Assembly: GCF_026427355.1 (NCBI RefSeq)
Contig: NZ_CP102665.1
Location: forward strand, 124,001 to 188,000
DNA length: 64,000 nucleotides
Direction of reading: 5' to 3'
Origin: Sphingobium sp. JS3065
Lineage (GTDB): Bacteria; Pseudomonadota; Alphaproteobacteria; Sphingomonadales; Sphingomonadaceae
The notes below the pieces were generated by a model, which was not told where the DNA came from, ran no database searches, and saw only the letters and a program-made list of their open reading frames with translations. Shown here in pieces: positions 62,425 through 64,000 of this stretch (positions within the stretch are counted from its first letter, which is position 1; each line of letters starts with the position of its first letter). Position numbers and translations under genes: made by a program.

Positions 62425-63412
62425 GATCGTACTGGGCATCTGTACATCTCACTCGCCGCTGCTGACCTTCGATGCCCGGACATGGTGCGAACGCGCCGAG
62501 GATGACAAGCGCAACCCGGAACTGACCTTGTCCGACGGGCGATCGGTCTCCTACGACCAGCTTTTGCTGGAACGCGGCCCCCGCCATGCGGCGGAAGCGG
62601 GTATCGCCAATCTGGAAGTTCAGGCTGCGAAAACCGGCCCTGCGCTCGACAGGCTGGCGGCGGAGATACAGGCGGTCCGGCCGGATGTGGTCCTGATCAT
62701 CGGGGACGATCAGGAGGAATTGTACAAGGCCGGAAATACGCCTGCCATCGCGATCTATTATGGCGACGAGGTGGTCATGAGACCGCTTGGGGAACTGGTG
62801 AGCCAGCCGCCCGCCTGGATGGAACAGGCCATTGGCGGCTATGCCATGGAAACGTCTAACCGCTTCCCTTGCGCGCCGGACTTTTCCCTGCGGCTGGTGG
62901 AAGGGCTGATGGATGCGGGCGTCGACCTGGGCGTTGCATCCAGGGTCGATGATCCTTCGAAAGCGGCCTTTGGGCATGCCTTCGGCTTTGTCGCCCGCCG
63001 GCTGCTCGACGAAGGCAAGGTGCCTGTCGTTCCCGTGCTGCTCAACACCTATTATCCGCCCAATGTTATCCGGCCCGACCGATGCTATCATATCGGCGAA
63101 CTGATGAGGCGGGTCATAGAGGCGATGCCCGCTTCGCTTCGCGTCGCGGTGGTGGCGTCGGGCGGACTGAGCCATTTCGTTACCGACGAGGCGCTCGACC
63201 TGCGAGTGTTGGAGGCGCTTCGGCAGCATGATCGCGATGCGCTCGGTTCAGTCCCGATGGACGCTTTGCGTGCGGGTTCGTCCGAAATCCTGTGCTGGAT
63301 CATGGCCGGAGGGGCGTTCAGTCATCTGCGCCACGACTGGTCGGAATATTTGCCGGTGTACAGGACCGAAGCGGGCACCGGCATCGGGCTGGGTTTCGGG
63401 GTTTGGAAATGA
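62417..63412 (+). CDS. class III extradiol ring-cleavage dioxygenase (LigB type)
   Basis: 331 residues. ICTSHSPLL holds the first metal His (12), SGGLSHFVTDEAL the catalytic His, and SSEILCWIMAGGA a late Glu; His57 is a candidate second ligand. These are features of protocatechuate 4,5-dioxygenase beta subunit and its relatives, which split a catechol next to its hydroxyls using Fe(II). No alpha subunit of the LigA type follows. ATG 62417 has GAAGGA upstream and overlaps the hydratase stop. The 27-codon ORF after it starts on its stop. Confidence 0.88.
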   Translation: MAEIVLGICTSHSPLLTFDARTWCERAEDDKRNPELTLSDGRSVSYDQLLLERGPRHAAEAGIANLEVQAAKTGPALDRLAAEIQAVRPDVVLIIGDDQEELYKAGNTPAIAIYYGDEVVMRPLGELVSQPPAWMEQAIGGYAMETSNRFPCAPDFSLRLVEGLMDAGVDLGVASRVDDPSKAAFGHAFGFVARRLLDEGKVPVVPVLLNTYYPPNVIRPDRCYHIGELMRRVIEAMPASLRVAVVASGGLSHFVTDEALDLRVLEALRQHDRDALGSVPMDALRAGSSEILCWIMAGGAFSHLRHDWSEYLPVYRTEAGTGIGLGFGVWK

Positions 63413-63492
63413 AGCGGGGCATCTGCATCGCCGAAGAAACCGTCGATCGGCATTTCCTCAAGCTTACAGGGCCAGGCTATCGTGACTTTTGA
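63409..63492 (+). CDS. 27-codon ORF between dioxygenase and aldolase genes
   Basis: MKRGICIAEETVDRHF then LKLTGPGYRDF. The ATG overlaps the dioxygenase stop (ATGA) and the stop overlaps the GTG of the next gene, so it fills the space as a coupled miniature gene. It is not like LigA. It may be a real microprotein, a remnant, or a ribosome relay that lets the aldolase be translated. Confidence 0.35.
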   Translation: MKRGICIAEETVDRHFLKLTGPGYRDF

Positions 63493-64000
63493 CTATGATT
63501 CCGCGACCGGCCTTTCCAGCGCCACGGTGCATGAGGCGAGCGGCAAGATCGGTGCGTTGCCATCCTGCATCAAGCCGGTGGCGCCGGGCCTGACGCTATC
63601 GGGCCCCGCATTCCCGGTCCAGTCGCCGCCGGGGGACAATCTGTTTCTTCATCATGCCATTTATGCGGCGCCTTCCGGCGCGGTGCTGGTGATTGACTGC
63701 GGCGACGCGGCCGAGTTCGGCCACTGGGGTGAAGTCATGGCGGTTGCCGCCCAGTCCGTTGGGATCCGGGGGCTGGTCATTCACGGCGGCGTGCGCGATG
63801 CCGCCAGGATGGCCGAAATCGGCTTTCCGGTCTTTGCGTCGAACATATGCATCCGGGGCACTGGAAAGGACCCCCAAGGCAAGGGCCAGATCGGCGGCGT
63901 GGTGACGATCGGCGACATCTCGGTTCACGCCGGTGATCTTGTCATTGCCGATGAAGACGGCGTCATGATCGTCCCGGCCGACAGGGCGGCGGCGGTCGTC
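63482..64000 (+). CDS. RraA/LigK-like 4-carboxy-4-hydroxy-2-oxoadipate aldolase (partial)
   Basis: 173 codons to the window edge, from GTG 63482. GLVIHGGVRDAARMAEIGFP carries the catalytic Arg-Asp, and FASNICIRGTGKDPQG matches the next motif of the RraA fold. LigK/ProA aldolases split 4-carboxy-4-hydroxy-2-oxoadipate into pyruvate and oxaloacetate, exactly the step after LigJ. The gene follows the dioxygenase and hydratase, which supports this. The C terminus is outside the window. RraA-type RNase regulators share the fold but would not be placed here. Confidence 0.85.
   Translation, partial: MTFDYDSATGLSSATVHEASGKIGALPSCIKPVAPGLTLSGPAFPVQSPPGDNLFLHHAIYAAPSGAVLVIDCGDAAEFGHWGEVMAVAAQSVGIRGLVIHGGVRDAARMAEIGFPVFASNICIRGTGKDPQGKGQIGGVVTIGDISVHAGDLVIADEDGVMIVPADRAAAVV

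Noticed and set aside
1-64000. CRISPR array, tRNA, rRNA or riboswitch
   Set aside because: I saw no spaced direct repeats, no tRNA-like cloverleaf and no rRNA text in any part of the window.

Overview
The window looks like a stretch of chromosome or large plasmid from an aerobic, nutritionally versatile alphaproteobacterium, most likely a sphingomonad (Sphingobium, Novosphingobium, Sphingomonas or a relative). I base this on gene content. There are four large TonB-dependent receptors, and almost every other gene is catabolic: three Rieske oxygenases, two P450s, acyl-CoA dehydrogenases (ACADs), short-chain dehydrogenases (SDRs), class III CoA-transferases, an acyl-CoA ligase, an aldehyde dehydrogenase and ring-cleavage enzymes. 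There are no ribosomal, tRNA or core housekeeping genes, so this is a catabolic (accessory) region. The window opens inside a racemase-like gene and ends inside an RraA/LigK-like aldolase gene.

Layout. 1-2780 (minus): racemase-like protein, two SDRs and a VOC protein. 3127-5275 (plus): two NTF2/SnoaL-fold proteins and a zinc-less medium-chain dehydrogenase (MDR). 5432-7163: alpha/beta hydrolase divergent from a TetR regulator, with several palindromes between them. 7644-12822: Rieske oxygenase divergent from a TonB receptor, then an ACAD. 12835-13820: a graveyard holding a LysR pseudogene, an IS630 transposase tail and a cupin tail. 13906-18604 (minus operon): phosphotransferase-fold kinase, paired ACADs, a small membrane protein and a hotdog-fold hydratase. 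18959-25338: AraC regulator divergent from two SDRs, a CrtC/AttH-like protein, a second kinase and a zinc alcohol dehydrogenase. 25355-27330 (minus): aldo/keto reductase and a second CrtC/AttH-like protein. 27541-38757 (long plus run): Rieske oxygenase, ACAD, EthD protein, TonB receptor, two P450s, aryl-alcohol-type dehydrogenase, degenerate ACAD and ACAD. 38782-39965: decayed ACAD and a small orphan ORF. 40343-46460: double-length CoA-transferase, ACAD, a 17-codon hydrolase stub and a TonB receptor. 46547-51286: GST-like protein, SDR, acyl-CoA synthetase, Rieske oxygenase and SnoaL protein. 51392-58776: aldehyde dehydrogenase, TonB receptor, DUF1214-like protein, SDR and sulfotransferase. 58899-64000: second double-length CoA-transferase, divergent from a LigJ-like hydratase, LigB-type dioxygenase, 27-codon ORF and LigK/RraA-like aldolase.

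A plausible joint role is uptake of a bulky hydrophobic compound through the TonB receptors, followed by hydroxylation (P450s, Rieske enzymes), oxidation (SDR, MDR, aldehyde dehydrogenase), CoA activation (ligase, CoA-transferases), dehydrogenation and hydration by the ACADs and hotdog hydratase, and final ring cleavage by the LigB/LigJ/LigK-like group. Steroid, terpenoid or lignin-type aromatics all fit; the sequence does not fix the substrate. The most unusual parts are a kinase plus paired-ACAD module that recalls 4-hydroxyacyl-CoA catabolism, several ACADs without the usual catalytic glutamate, and the two double CoA-transferases. Recent decay (LysR, ACAD, cupin and hydrolase remnants) shows the region is being rearranged.
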